54,525 nucleotides of DNA, from positions 1-54,525 of the forward strand of contig JAJPJJ010000129.1 of the NCBI GenBank assembly GCA_021324295.1, read 5' to 3'. A program made the translations under genes and the position numbers. The notes under the pieces are model-generated. The model made no database searches. It had not been told where the DNA came from and worked only from the letters and a program-made list of their open reading frames with translations. The DNA comes from Bacillota bacterium. Its GTDB lineage: Bacteria > Sysuimicrobiota > Sysuimicrobiia > Sysuimicrobiales > Segetimicrobiaceae. This document shows, piece after piece, positions 1 to 9,705 of the stretch (positions are counted from its first letter, which is position 1; every line of letters starts with the position of its first letter).

Positions 1-174
1 CAGGACCGTCTGCCTTACGATGCCGCCCATCACAGATCCGCCCACTCCCTCCCACACATCGCCGCAGCGAGTGCCTGAGCCATCAGGGGTTGACACAGGA
101 TGTCTCATGCGACCTCCATCACAGCGTGATGAACGCACGGGACCGTCCCCGGTGGGCGCCCGGTCCGGCGTCCC
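1..174. other. Stretch without a gene at the left edge
   Basis: No coding region is convincing here. A TTGACA hexamer on the plus strand at 90-95 has no matching -10 box at 16-18 bases. A small inverted repeat (ATCAC-AGC-GTGAT) at about 119-131 lies just past the end of the minus-strand membrane-protein gene. It has no T-run, so it is at best a weak 3' hairpin. Confidence 0.4.
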
Positions 175-753
175 CTAGAACCTGGGCGAGGGGCCCGTCG
201 GTTCCTCCGGCGTGGTGAAGCTGTCCGATCCAGGGAGGGCGGGCAGCGCGGCCGGGTCGAAGCGGGAGGCCGGATCGTCCGAGAAGCGGTCGGGCGGCGT
301 GCGCGGCTCCGCGACCCCGGGCGCGGAGGGCTCCCCGGACTGGCTGCCCACGGCAGGAAAGGCAAGCCGGAGATACCGCCCCGTCCCGAGCGGCACGGCC
401 TCTCCCGGCCTCTGCAGGGCGGGCGCTGCGCGGACGGCCTGCACGGAGGCAGCCGGCGCGCCCGGCGCTGCGAGCGGCCCCAGGTGCGTCACGGTGTAGC
501 CCGCTGCGCCGATGACGAGCGCGGCCGCGATCCCCAGCGTGGCGAGCGGCCGGGCGCGACGCCGTGGCGCGGTCTCGTCTGGCGGGAGCGGCAGGCTCAT
601 GCCCGTCTCCCGGGCACGCCGGATCTCCGCCTCGGCCAGGAGCAGCCGGAGCACGGTCGAGCGCATATCGCCCCGCCGGCAGTCGCCCCGGGCCCACCGG
701 AGCCACTCCTCCGCGTGCCGGATATGATGCCCGATCTCCTCGGCGCCCGGCAT
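175..753 (-). CDS. Small single-pass membrane protein after a sigma factor (possible anti-sigma partner)
   Basis: 192 residues, family not recognised. Residues 1-50 are charged and probably helical, about 70-90 form one hydrophobic membrane segment (core TLGIAAALVIGAAGYTV), and the rest is a Pro/Ala/Gly-rich tail that would lie outside the cytoplasm. The start codon is 5 bases after the sigma-factor stop, and its ribosome site (GGAGGAG) lies inside the last sigma codons, so the two are translationally coupled. A short cytosolic part plus one membrane span next to a sigma gene is the usual layout of anti-sigma factors. I see no zinc-binding HxxxCxxC motif or RsbW fold, so that role is inference from position only. 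Confidence 0.7.
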   Translation of the reverse strand: MPGAEEIGHHIRHAEEWLRWARGDCRRGDMRSTVLRLLLAEAEIRRARETGMSLPLPPDETAPRRRARPLATLGIAAALVIGAAGYTVTHLGPLAAPGAPAASVQAVRAAPALQRPGEAVPLGTGRYLRLAFPAVGSQSGEPSAPGVAEPRTPPDRFSDDPASRFDPAALPALPGSDSFTTPEEPTGPSPRF

Positions 754-758
754 CGTCC

Positions 759-1406
759 CTACTCCTCCGCCCCGCGCGCGCGCAGTCCGACCGGGGTCAC
801 GAGGTCCCGGATCCGGCGCAGGGCATGCTTCTGCAGGCGGTAGAAGTGCGAGAGACTGATCCTCAGTTCGCCGGCGATGCGGCGCGGCTCCTCCTGGCGC
901 AGGAAGAACCCGCGCAGGATCCGGCGCTCCCGCTGCGGGAGCCGGTCGATCGCCGCGACGATCTGCTCCAGGAGCACGCCGTCCTCGACGGCCGCGAGGG
1001 TCTCGGCGGCCGCGGGGTCCGCGAGACGCTCGAGGGGCGAGTCGTCGAGCGCGCCTCCGACCGCCGTCTCCATCAGCAGGGCCGGCCGCTCGCGGCGGAG
1101 CGCGTTGAGGATCCGGCCGCGGATCCGGTACGTCGCGAACGTGCTGAAGCGCACGCCGCGTCCGGGATCGAACCGCTCCACGGCCTCGATCAGGCCCACG
1201 GTGCCTTCCTGGATCATGTCCATCACGACCGCGTCGCGCAGCCGGAGGTGCATCGCGACCTTGAAGACCAGCGGCTGGTAGGCCTCGATGAGGCGCGCGC
1301 GGCTGCGCCCATCGCCCCGACCCTTGTACGTGCGCCAGAGGCGGGCCTCCTCGCCCTGGTCCAGGAGCGCCACTTTCTGGAGCTCGCGCAAATACTCCGT
1401 GAACAT
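759..1406 (-). CDS. RNA polymerase sigma-70 family factor, short (alternative) type
   Basis: 215 residues. Region 2 is clear: a helix ending in PLVFKVAMHLRLRDAVV, then DMIQEGTVGLIEAVERFDP and FSTFATYRIRGRILNALRRE (core recognition of -10 DNA). Region 4 at about 145-205 has the helix-turn-helix LPQRERRILRGFF...RIAGELRISLSHFYRLQKHALRRI. The stretch between is too short for a full region 3, so it looks like a group 3/4-type factor related to sporulation/flagellar sigmas. An upstream extension in the same frame is possible, but MFTEYLRELQKV fits sigma region 1.2 and has GGGAGCAGGGGG in front, so I start there. It is the next-to-last gene of the S55/TamB unit, which suggests an envelope-related regulon. 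Confidence 0.88.
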   Translation of the reverse strand: MFTEYLRELQKVALLDQGEEARLWRTYKGRGDGRSRARLIEAYQPLVFKVAMHLRLRDAVVMDMIQEGTVGLIEAVERFDPGRGVRFSTFATYRIRGRILNALRRERPALLMETAVGGALDDSPLERLADPAAAETLAAVEDGVLLEQIVAAIDRLPQRERRILRGFFLRQEEPRRIAGELRISLSHFYRLQKHALRRIRDLVTPVGLRARGAEE

Positions 1407-1529
1407 CGATGGCCCCCTGCTCCCACCCCTACAGTATCCGCTCTCGTCCCCGGATGCTCTCCTCGGGCGCCGGCGCACGCCGTGCGCGCCACACGAGCGA
1501 TACGGGGCACCGCGGGGTGCGCGGTTCCT

Positions 1530-4500
1530 CTACAACGGAAATCTCGTCAGCAGAAAGATGCCGTTGTCTCCCAGCGTGTCCACGCTGTACGACAGGAACA
1601 CGCTGGGGCTCAAGAAGTACTCCAGCCCGAACACGGTGTACGACTGGCCGCTGTAGGTCAGGCGCGTGAGCGCTCCGGGACCCGGGACCAGCGGCACGGG
1701 CGCTTCCGGCGCCGCCGACCGCCCAAAGACCTCCGTCAGGGAGAGGTAGAGGTTGCGCACGATGAACTTCCCGATCCGTAGCGTTACCGGATTCTGGGTG
1801 GAGTACGAGATCGTGAACTCGTCGAGGTGGAGCGCGCGCTGGATCGCCTGCGTGACCGAGCCGAGCAGGATCCGCCCGAGCTCCTGTCCGACGAGGTCGG
1901 CGGCCGAGCCGTTGTAGCCCGAGCTGCCGAGGACGAGCGCGAGGATCTCCTGCTGGCTCATCGGCGGTTCCGAGCTCCACGTCAGGGTGGCGTTGGGCAG
2001 CACGCCCGCCACGTCGAGGTAGACGCGGGTGTCGCCGTACATCGCCTGCGCGCGCGCGACGATCTGCGGCTCGATCCCCAGCGCCTCCGAGAACACCGCT
2101 TCCCCGCTGGTGATCGCGAACGGCGTGCCGAGGATCGTGATCGTCCCGTTGAGCGAGCGGACCGTCCCGGACAGCCGCGGGTCGCCCAGCGTCCCCCCGA
2201 CGTGCACCGCGCCTCCGAGCTGCGCGCGCACGACACCCGCGTTGAACGAGACGTCGTTGCCCGCCGCGACGCGGAGGTCGAGCGCGAGCGGCAGAGCGCG
2301 CCCGCCCGACGAGGCGAAGCCGCCGTCCACCTGGACCTGGCCCTGGGAGAGGGTCACGGTGCCGGCGAGCACCGGACGCGACGCCGGCCCGGCAAGCCTG
2401 AGCGCGGCGTCCACCCCTCCGGAGTACAGCCCGGGCACATCGACGCTGGCCCGCTGGGCGCTCAGGTCGAGCGCGACCGTCTGCGGGCGGAGGTCGCGGA
2501 CCGCGACGGTTCCGCGGGCCGCCGCCTGGCCGCCGCCGAGCCTGGCCGAGAGGTCCCGGACGAGGATCTGATCCTGGGAGAAGGCGATGTCCACGTTCAC
2601 GTTCTCGAGCGGCGTCCGCAGCGGTGCGATGTGCATCCGCCCGCCCGCGGCGAGGACCGACCCGCTCATCTGAGGATCGCTCACGGTCCCGCCCACCGTG
2701 ACCTGCCCCTGGACCGTGCCGGTGGCGTCCTGGACCTGCGGCGTCAGCAGGCTGAGGAAGCTGAGGTCCGCATCCTGCAGGCGCAGTTCCAGGTTGAGCG
2801 GGCCCCGCGGGTTCAGGGCCAGGCTGCCGGGGACCATCGGCACGCTGCCGGTGACCACGGCCTTGTGGGGACCCTTTTCGATCGTCGCCGCCTCGATCTG
2901 TACGGCCCCGTCCTTGTAGTAGCCGAGGCCGACGATGCGGTCGACCACCGCGCCCGGGACGCCGACGTCCGTGGCTTCCAGCGACAGGCCGGCCGTGGGA
3001 TTCCGGGTGGGACCGCTCCACTGCATCGTGAAATCGACCTTGCCGACGAGCTGCCGGTCGAGGTGGAAGAGCGGCCGCAGGAGGTTGGGGTCGAGGTCCC
3101 GGGCCGACACCTCGACATCGCTCGTGCCGGCGAGCACGACGCGTCCCTGGGCCGCGACGTGCCCGTGATCGGGCGCAAGCTCGAGCTTCCGGATGTCGAC
3201 CGACCCGTGGCTCAGCGTCAGGTCCGCGGCGCCCTCCCCCAGCGCGACCCCGTCCACCTGCCCGTTGTGCAGCGTGAGGGCAATCCGCGCCGACGGATCC
3301 CGGAGCGGCCCCGTGAGCGCGATCCGGCCGTCGATCGTCCCGGCCACCGGCGCCGGCACCTGCAGCTGGGCCGCCCGCACGATCGTCGCGACGTCCCCGT
3401 TCCGCACATCGAGCGTGAGGTCGGCGGACGGCGGGGGACCGATCCGCAGCTCGCCCGCGAGGCTGTACGTGGACGCGTCCCGGGAGAGCGTGAGCGGCTC
3501 GACGCGCAGCACGCCGGGCCGGTAGTCGAGGATCCCGGAGGCGGTGAACGCCTCGCCGCCGATCGCCAGGTCCGGAGACCGCAGGGAGGCGCGGAACTCC
3601 GGCGCGCGGAGCGTCCCCACGACCTGCCCGGACAGCGCGAGCGTCCCGCGGGGCGCGGCCGCGACTTTCACGGCCGAGGTGAGGTCTTGGATCTGGATGC
3701 GTTCGGCCGAGACGCGGAGGTCGAGCGGCCCCCGCAGATCCACCGTGCCCTCGGCGTGGACGCGCGAGCCGTTCCGCTGGGCATCGGCGCTCAGGATCCG
3801 GACGATCCGCCCGTCCCCGGCCACGCGCGCGGTGGCCCGATCCACGGGCTGCCCCGCGACGCGGCCGTGCAGCAACGTGATCTCGCCGCTTCCCGCCGGG
3901 TGGGCGGGGGAGCCGGAGAGGGTCACGTGGCCAGAGAGCGTGCCCGAGATCCCCTTAGCGGCCGCGGACCGGCGGAGGAGCTGGGAGGCGGAGACGTTCT
4001 CCGCGTCGATGCGGAGATCCTCGGCAGCAAGCGGCCGGAACCGCAGGCCGCCGCTTAGATGGTAGCTCGTGGCTCCGTCGACGAGGTCGAGAGAGCGGGC
4101 CGCGATGCCGGATGCGCCGAGGGTGAGGTCCCCGCGGGCGAACGCAAACGGCACGGGCCCCACCGTCCCCTCCCACGCCGCGACGGCCCCCGAGACGACC
4201 GGGGCGGCCGCGGTGCCGGTGAGGCGGCCGTCGAGGTCGGCGTAGCCGCCGAGGAGCGAGCCACCGAGCCCGGCGCGCGCGCCGAGCTCCGCGAGCGGGA
4301 TGTCACGGGCGTCGAGCGCGAGATCGAGCGCTCCGCCGCGGGAGATGCGACCCGAGGCGTACACGGCCGTCTGTCCGATCCCGGCCCGCAGGAGGTCCAG
4401 CTCGATCGCGCCGCCGTCGTCCCAGAACAGCGCGCGCAGGTCGTGGAACGCCTGGCCGCGCACGGTCCCGGAGGGCATCGCGATGTCGCCGATCACCTGG

Positions 4501-5930
4501 ACGTGGCCGTCCGTTCCCGTCCCGGCCAGGCTGCCGGAGAGGCGGCCGGCGAGGCCATCCGTGATCGGCAGCCCGGCCCTCGGGAGGGCCCCGGTGTCGA
4601 TGCCGTCGGCCGTCACGGCGAGCTGAAACGAGGGCATGCCCCCGGACATCCCGAGGACGGCGTCGCCGGACACCGATCCGGTGCCAACTCGGGCGTGCAG
4701 GTCCGTGAGCGCGAACATCCCCGCCGCGTACTGGAAGTGCGTGCTCAGCGACTCGAACGCCTGGCCGTTGAGACGGCCCCGCGCCGAGGTGATGTCCCCG
4801 TCGAGGTAGGGAGCGGCGACCGGCCCGGTCACCCACACGTCGCCGCCCGCCCGGCCCGCGATCCCGAGGCGGGCCCCGGGGAAGAACAGGCTGCGGACCA
4901 TGCCGAGGTCCAGGCTCGGGGAGCTGATCACCAGATCGAGCCAGGCCCCCCCGGGGAGTGCCACGTCTCCCCGGACCCGGAGCGGCGATCCGTTGGCCTC
5001 GAGGTTCAGACCGGAGGTCGAGACCCGGCTGGCATCGAGTCCGATCGATCCGGAGACATGGCGAAGCGACAGGTGGGTCGGCGCGTAGTCGATCCGCGCG
5101 TCGGCGAGCCGAATGGTCCCCGTGTAGTCGAGCGCGACGCCGTCGCCCTGTGGCGTCAGCAGCAGGTGCAGCCGGCCGCCGAACCGGCCGGCAGCCCAGC
5201 GCAGCCCGCTGAGCCTGACGAGATAGCCGCCCCAGCGGCCCACCGCGCCGTGGTCCACCGTGACGTCGAGGTCGAACGCCCCCTCCTCCGCCAGGTAGCG
5301 GCCGCGGAGCGCCAGGGACTCGCCCTCCGCGCTCCTCCCGCGCACGTCGACGGAGACGCGCGGCGCCGCGCGAAAATCGAGCTCGCCGGCGATCCCGGCG
5401 AACCGCGTCACGAACGGCGGCGCGGCGACGCCGTAGGAATCCGCGTACGCGACGGTCCCGTCGTGGACCGCGACGAGCCCCTGGAACTGGGGCCCGACCG
5501 GACGCCGCCGCCCGGTGAACAGATCCGCGAGGTTCCAGATGCCCTTCGCATCGCGCACGATCTCGGCGCGCGGCCGGTACAGATCGGCGCGGGTGATGCT
5601 CTGGAGCACCTCCTGGGGATGGCGCAGGAGCCGCGGCAGATCGAACGCCACGTGGATCCGGTCCACGGAGAACGCGACCCCCTGGCTGAACCCTCCCTGC
5701 TCCGCGATCGCGAGGTCGCGCAGATCCACGCCGTGCAGCGGGTCCCCGCGGACGCTGCCGAGCTCGACCGGCCGCCCGATGGCGACCACGAGGCGGGTCA
5801 CGACGGCCTGGCGGACCGCGCCCGCGAGCCAGCCGCTGTGGACCAGCAGGCTCCAGGCCACGACCGCGCCGATCGCCAGGACTGCAGCCGCGGCGCTCCA
5901 CGCGATGAGGCGCCGGGTGCCTGTCGGCAT
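1530..5930 (-). CDS. tamB: TamB-family translocation and assembly module protein (DUF490)
   Basis: 1466 residues, typical for TamB/AsmA-like bridge proteins that span the periplasm and carry lipid or outer-membrane protein substrates between the two membranes. The N-terminus has one membrane anchor (IAWSAAAAVLAIGAVVAWSLL, about 9-28). Next comes a long series of amphipathic beta repeats of the form GxVxLxGxxxxPxxxGxVxL, the mark of a hydrophobic-groove beta-helix. The last ~300 residues form the TamB/DUF490 domain (PPMSQQEILALVLGSSGYN and a beta-rich end terminating in TRFPL). It follows the first S55 protein by 9 bases. Its presence is good evidence for an outer membrane; no BamA/TamA partner is in the window. 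Confidence 0.9.
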   Translation of the reverse strand: MPTGTRRLIAWSAAAAVLAIGAVVAWSLLVHSGWLAGAVRQAVVTRLVVAIGRPVELGSVRGDPLHGVDLRDLAIAEQGGFSQGVAFSVDRIHVAFDLPRLLRHPQEVLQSITRADLYRPRAEIVRDAKGIWNLADLFTGRRRPVGPQFQGLVAVHDGTVAYADSYGVAAPPFVTRFAGIAGELDFRAAPRVSVDVRGRSAEGESLALRGRYLAEEGAFDLDVTVDHGAVGRWGGYLVRLSGLRWAAGRFGGRLHLLLTPQGDGVALDYTGTIRLADARIDYAPTHLSLRHVSGSIGLDASRVSTSGLNLEANGSPLRVRGDVALPGGAWLDLVISSPSLDLGMVRSLFFPGARLGIAGRAGGDVWVTGPVAAPYLDGDITSARGRLNGQAFESLSTHFQYAAGMFALTDLHARVGTGSVSGDAVLGMSGGMPSFQLAVTADGIDTGALPRAGLPITDGLAGRLSGSLAGTGTDGHVQVIGDIAMPSGTVRGQAFHDLRALFWDDGGAIELDLLRAGIGQTAVYASGRISRGGALDLALDARDIPLAELGARAGLGGSLLGGYADLDGRLTGTAAAPVVSGAVAAWEGTVGPVPFAFARGDLTLGASGIAARSLDLVDGATSYHLSGGLRFRPLAAEDLRIDAENVSASQLLRRSAAAKGISGTLSGHVTLSGSPAHPAGSGEITLLHGRVAGQPVDRATARVAGDGRIVRILSADAQRNGSRVHAEGTVDLRGPLDLRVSAERIQIQDLTSAVKVAAAPRGTLALSGQVVGTLRAPEFRASLRSPDLAIGGEAFTASGILDYRPGVLRVEPLTLSRDASTYSLAGELRIGPPPSADLTLDVRNGDVATIVRAAQLQVPAPVAGTIDGRIALTGPLRDPSARIALTLHNGQVDGVALGEGAADLTLSHGSVDIRKLELAPDHGHVAAQGRVVLAGTSDVEVSARDLDPNLLRPLFHLDRQLVGKVDFTMQWSGPTRNPTAGLSLEATDVGVPGAVVDRIVGLGYYKDGAVQIEAATIEKGPHKAVVTGSVPMVPGSLALNPRGPLNLELRLQDADLSFLSLLTPQVQDATGTVQGQVTVGGTVSDPQMSGSVLAAGGRMHIAPLRTPLENVNVDIAFSQDQILVRDLSARLGGGQAAARGTVAVRDLRPQTVALDLSAQRASVDVPGLYSGGVDAALRLAGPASRPVLAGTVTLSQGQVQVDGGFASSGGRALPLALDLRVAAGNDVSFNAGVVRAQLGGAVHVGGTLGDPRLSGTVRSLNGTITILGTPFAITSGEAVFSEALGIEPQIVARAQAMYGDTRVYLDVAGVLPNATLTWSSEPPMSQQEILALVLGSSGYNGSAADLVGQELGRILLGSVTQAIQRALHLDEFTISYSTQNPVTLRIGKFIVRNLYLSLTEVFGRSAAPEAPVPLVPGPGALTRLTYSGQSYTVFGLEYFLSPSVFLSYSVDTLGDNGIFLLTRFPL

Positions 5931-5939
5931 CGGAACCGG

Positions 5940-7760
5940 CTACCGTCCTCCCTCGATCAGGATCGGCGCCTGGAAGCGACCGCGGAGCACCCACGGCGTC
6001 GTCCACGTGCTCGCCGCCCGGCTCATCGCCAGCGGGGCGCCCTGCGGCGACGGGCGGGCCGCGCCGAGGAGCTCCACCACGACGTCCGTATTCTTCTCAC
6101 CCGTCTCGAACGCGTGGAACGCGTCGGTGAGGGTGCGCGGCGGGCCCTGGAACTGCGCGGGCGGCGCCGGCGTGGCAACCGGCGAGGGCGAGGAGGCGCC
6201 GCCCGCACGCACCACGAGGAGCGCCGTCCCGGGCGCGAAGTCCCGCGGGATGGCGAGGTCGACCTCCTGCGTCTGCGGCTCGCCGCGGAACGGCCGCAGC
6301 GTCACCTTGACCTTGAGGGTACTCCCCACGCTCACCGGCCCGGGCGGCATCCGCATCTCGGTGATCACCGCGGTCTGCTGCTGGCTGGTGACCCGCACGT
6401 CCATCGTCATGTCCGCGGGGCCCACGTCGGCGAACTCGTTATCGAACAGCAGGTGCATCGCCTGCGGCACCTCGGCGAGCGCCCGGGTCGCGATGTCGTT
6501 CGTGCTGTAGAACAAATTCTCCCGCACGACCGGATGCCCGAGCGCGCGGCCCCGCAGGGTCATCCGGACCTGCGCCGTCCCCTCGCCGGAGCGATTGAGG
6601 GCGCGGGCGATCGCTTCCTGCGCGCCGAGCATCACGAGCGTGGGGGCGATCTCCTTGCTGTTCACGACCTGGAAGTTGAAATCGCGAGACGTGCCGTCGT
6701 CGGCATCGGTCACCCGCACACGCACGCCGAAGACCCGCGGCAGCACGCCGATCGTCCCGCCGATCGCCGCCGGACGGTCTTCCGAGATCGTCCCGACGAG
6801 CGCCCCGGCGGCTCCGACCTTCATGTTCTGCTGCTGCCCGCGCACCGTCTGAAAGATCGTCGCGTTCGTCAGGAGGTAGCCGGCGTGGCCGACCTCGGTG
6901 AACGGGTGGCCGAACGCCAGGATACGGCTGCCGTCCCGGTAGGTCAGCGTGCCGATCGCGTACGCGGAGATCTCGCCCTGCATGAGCCCCACCCCGATCG
7001 CGCTGCCCGGCACGAGCGGGAGCGACGCCGGCAGGCGCACAGGCCCGCTGCCCTGCATCGGCACGACGCCCATCGGCGCGAGCACCCGCGCCAGCGCCTC
7101 GCGCGCCGGCTCGCCGAACCCGGACACGAACAGCGGGGTCGCGGCCGGGGTGGCGACGAGCGCATCGGGCGGGGACGCGACGGGGCCCGGCCGCGACGCC
7201 ACGAGGATGCGGCGGATCTCGCGGTGGCCGACGCGCAGCGGCGCCACCGCGTGCAGCCGGCCGCCGGGGGCGCGGGCCGCGGCCCGCGGCGGCAGGTCCC
7301 TGAGCATGTCCTCGATCGGCGTGAACAGGCCGATCATCGGATCGGCGGCCTGGAATGTGTAGCTGAACGCGCCGGCGAGCCGCCCCTCGAGGTAGATCGG
7401 GCTGCCGCTCATCCCGGCCGCGAGGCCGCCGGCGCTCTCGAGCGCCGGGCCGGACGCGCGAAACAGAACGAGGTCGCCCGCCGGCCCCGCGTTCTTCAAG
7501 ATCCCCAGCACCCGGACGCGGAACTCCGAGATCGCCGTGCCGAGCACGACGGTCCTGCCGATCCCGGCCATGCCGGGCCGGATCGCGGAGGCCGGCAACA
7601 GGCCCGCCGGCATCGAGGGAGCGGCTCCGAGCGGCGGGACCGGAGAAGCCACGCCCATCGCGGCGGCCGCGATGCATCCCAGGACGGGCCGGAGCGCCGC
7701 ACCCCGGGAGCGGGCCATACGGGTGCGGGGCGCTGGAGCGAGGGGTGGTGTCTTCGGCAT
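5940..7760 (-). CDS. SpoIVB (peptidase S55)-family secreted protein, permuted order, copy 1
   Basis: 606 residues. An N-terminal signal/anchor (PVLGCIAAAAMGVASPVPPL) precedes GMSGSPIYLEGRLAGAFS with the S55 nucleophile Ser at about residue 118, followed by TPIEDML. The partner motif GTLTYRDGSRILAFGHPF, holding the His at about 285, comes afterwards. In Bacillus SpoIVB the GH motif comes first and GMSGSP last, so the halves are in swapped order here. The position of the SpoIVB catalytic Asp, shortly before GMSGSP, reads SGP. The C-terminal half is beta-rich and unassigned. An ATG with GAGAG five bases ahead is preferred; a GTG twelve bases upstream is possible. Role inferred: envelope protease or scaffold working with TamB. 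Confidence 0.85.
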   Translation of the reverse strand: MPKTPPLAPAPRTRMARSRGAALRPVLGCIAAAAMGVASPVPPLGAAPSMPAGLLPASAIRPGMAGIGRTVVLGTAISEFRVRVLGILKNAGPAGDLVLFRASGPALESAGGLAAGMSGSPIYLEGRLAGAFSYTFQAADPMIGLFTPIEDMLRDLPPRAAARAPGGRLHAVAPLRVGHREIRRILVASRPGPVASPPDALVATPAATPLFVSGFGEPAREALARVLAPMGVVPMQGSGPVRLPASLPLVPGSAIGVGLMQGEISAYAIGTLTYRDGSRILAFGHPFTEVGHAGYLLTNATIFQTVRGQQQNMKVGAAGALVGTISEDRPAAIGGTIGVLPRVFGVRVRVTDADDGTSRDFNFQVVNSKEIAPTLVMLGAQEAIARALNRSGEGTAQVRMTLRGRALGHPVVRENLFYSTNDIATRALAEVPQAMHLLFDNEFADVGPADMTMDVRVTSQQQTAVITEMRMPPGPVSVGSTLKVKVTLRPFRGEPQTQEVDLAIPRDFAPGTALLVVRAGGASSPSPVATPAPPAQFQGPPRTLTDAFHAFETGEKNTDVVVELLGAARPSPQGAPLAMSRAASTWTTPWVLRGRFQAPILIEGGR

Positions 7761-7875
7761 GCCATCTCTCACATCGCTTTCGTCTAATCTGCTCTGTCCC
7801 TTATATCAGGCGCGCCGCCGTCGCCCTATCGCCCTCGGGCGCCGCGCCCGCGGGGATCCGCGACCGTCACGGCCC

Positions 7876-9705
7876 CTACTTCACCGTCATGGGGATCTGA
7901 AACCTGCCAAGCACCACCCACTCGCTGGGGATCGAGGTCCCGGCAGGCGCCTCGAATCCCGGGTTGGCATTGCTGCCGACCGCGGTGAGCACCGCCTCGG
8001 GCACCAGCTCCACGATCACGTCCGTGTTCTTTCCGTCGTGCTCGAACCGATCGATCGTCTCCTCCAGCGAGCGCGTTCCCGGTGGAGTTCCCTCCTGCTG
8101 CACGAGCTGCTGGAACTGCTGGTCGGGCGGCAGCGGGTTCGAGGCGTTCAGCCAGCCGGCCGTCCCGACGAGCAGAAACGCCGGCCCGACCGGAAAGTCC
8201 CGGGGCACCGTGAACTCCACCTGGCGCGAGACCTCAGCGGGCTGCTCGTACGGCCTCACCCGCACCGCCACCCGGACCTGCCCGCCGCGGCTCACGGTCC
8301 GCACGTCGGGCCGGGCGGCGACGAGCAGCGCCGTGTTCGGCCTGGAGCGCACCGCGATCTCCACGGACATGTCGATGGGATCGAGGTCCCGGAAAAAGTT
8401 GCCGAACAGCAGTTGGGTCGCCTCGGGGACGTCCAGCACCGAGGCCGTCCCGATGTCGCCGATATCGTACGCGAGATCCTCGCGGACGATCTCGTGGGGA
8501 ACGCCCCGCGCGCGCAGCGCGATGCGAACCTCCGCGGAGCCGCCCGCGACGCGGTCCAGGGCCTTCTGCACGAGACTCAGCACCGCCATCGGCACCAGCC
8601 CCTCCGCCAGGTCGGGCCGCCGGATCACCTGGGCACCCAGCTCCTTCGCCCGCCCCCGGTCCTCGTCGTGGACCCGCACGCGCACCCCGAAGGTCCGCGG
8701 GAACCGGCCGATGACGCCTCCCACGCCCACGGCCCGGTCCTGCGCGACCGTCCCGAGGAGTCCCCCCAGGCTCCCCTCCTTGAACGGAAAGTCGAGCGAG
8801 CGGACGACCGTGTCGATCCAGGCGCTGGTGAGCAGCATCGAGACGTCGCCGGCGCCCAGCAGCGGGTGGCCGAAGCCCAGGATCAGGTCTCCCCGCCGGT
8901 ACGTGACCGTCCCGATCGCGCCGACCTCCACGTCTCCGCGCACCAGCTCCACGCCGAACGAGCTTCCCGGCTCGATCGGCGGCGCCGGGAACTCCTTCCG
9001 TCCGCCGTATCCCTGCCGGGGGCTGATGTTGTACCGGCGCAGCGTGCGCGACAGCACGGCCATCGCCGCCGGGGTCACCCCGGATGCGAACACCGGGACC
9101 GCGACGGGCGCGACGGCGGCGACCTGCGGGAGCGGATGCGCGTTGTAGGCCGCGGCGTCCGCGGGCGAGTCCATCACGACCACGCGCGCGATCGTCCCGG
9201 CCGGGGTGGGGATCGGCGGGGATGCCTCGTACGTCCGCGGGCGCTCTCCCCCGGCCGCCGGGCGGCCGGGGGAGAGCGCCCGCAGCATCTCCTCGATTGG
9301 CGTGGCGAGACTGAGGTCGGCATCCGGCCCGGCGAAGTGGTACCCGTAGCTGAGCGCGCCGATGATGCGGCCGTCGACGTACAGCGGGCTGCCGCTCATG
9401 CCCGACGCCGTCCCCCCGGCCGCTTGGACGGCCGGCCCGCTGACGCGGAACAGGATCAGGTCGGTCGCCGGCCCCCCGTGCAGCACCCCGAGAATCCGGA
9501 CCGCGAAGCGATCGATCGTCGTGCCGTGGACGACCGTCAGCCCGTACCCGGTCATGCCGGCGCGCACGCGGGAGAGCGGGAGGATCGGCGGCGCGGGGGG
9601 GTCCCCGCGGATCTGACTAGATCCCGCCGGCCCTGCCACGAGGCCCATCGCGCCCGCCAGGCAGACCGCCAGCAGCGCCCCGGCTGCCCGTCTCGGCGTC
9701 AACAC
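7876..9705 (-). CDS. SpoIVB (peptidase S55)-family secreted protein, permuted order, copy 2
   Basis: 609 residues, a paralogue of the next gene with the same architecture. Signal peptide LLAVCLAGAMGLVAGPAGSS, then RVSGPAVQAAGGTASGMSGS (Ser about 104), then GTVTYRRGDLILGFGHPLLG (His about 280) and a long beta-rich C-terminus. The Asp expected before GMSGSP is again replaced by Gly. The reading frame is open further upstream, but the GTG chosen has an excellent GGAGG five bases away and begins directly at a signal peptide; an ATG 27 bases upstream is the alternative. The two copies share length and motif spacing but differ clearly between motifs, so the duplication is not recent. Confidence 0.84.
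   Translation of the reverse strand: MLTPRRAAGALLAVCLAGAMGLVAGPAGSSQIRGDPPAPPILPLSRVRAGMTGYGLTVVHGTTIDRFAVRILGVLHGGPATDLILFRVSGPAVQAAGGTASGMSGSPLYVDGRIIGALSYGYHFAGPDADLSLATPIEEMLRALSPGRPAAGGERPRTYEASPPIPTPAGTIARVVVMDSPADAAAYNAHPLPQVAAVAPVAVPVFASGVTPAAMAVLSRTLRRYNISPRQGYGGRKEFPAPPIEPGSSFGVELVRGDVEVGAIGTVTYRRGDLILGFGHPLLGAGDVSMLLTSAWIDTVVRSLDFPFKEGSLGGLLGTVAQDRAVGVGGVIGRFPRTFGVRVRVHDEDRGRAKELGAQVIRRPDLAEGLVPMAVLSLVQKALDRVAGGSAEVRIALRARGVPHEIVREDLAYDIGDIGTASVLDVPEATQLLFGNFFRDLDPIDMSVEIAVRSRPNTALLVAARPDVRTVSRGGQVRVAVRVRPYEQPAEVSRQVEFTVPRDFPVGPAFLLVGTAGWLNASNPLPPDQQFQQLVQQEGTPPGTRSLEETIDRFEHDGKNTDVIVELVPEAVLTAVGSNANPGFEAPAGTSIPSEWVVLGRFQIPMTVK

Noticed and set aside
90-95. TTGACA as a plus-strand promoter
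   Set aside because: No acceptable -10 box at 16-18 bases and no plus-strand gene follows.
4059-7787. 1242-codon plus-strand open frame
   Set aside because: Antisense to TamB and S55 copy 1; Arg/His/Glu-rich without domains.
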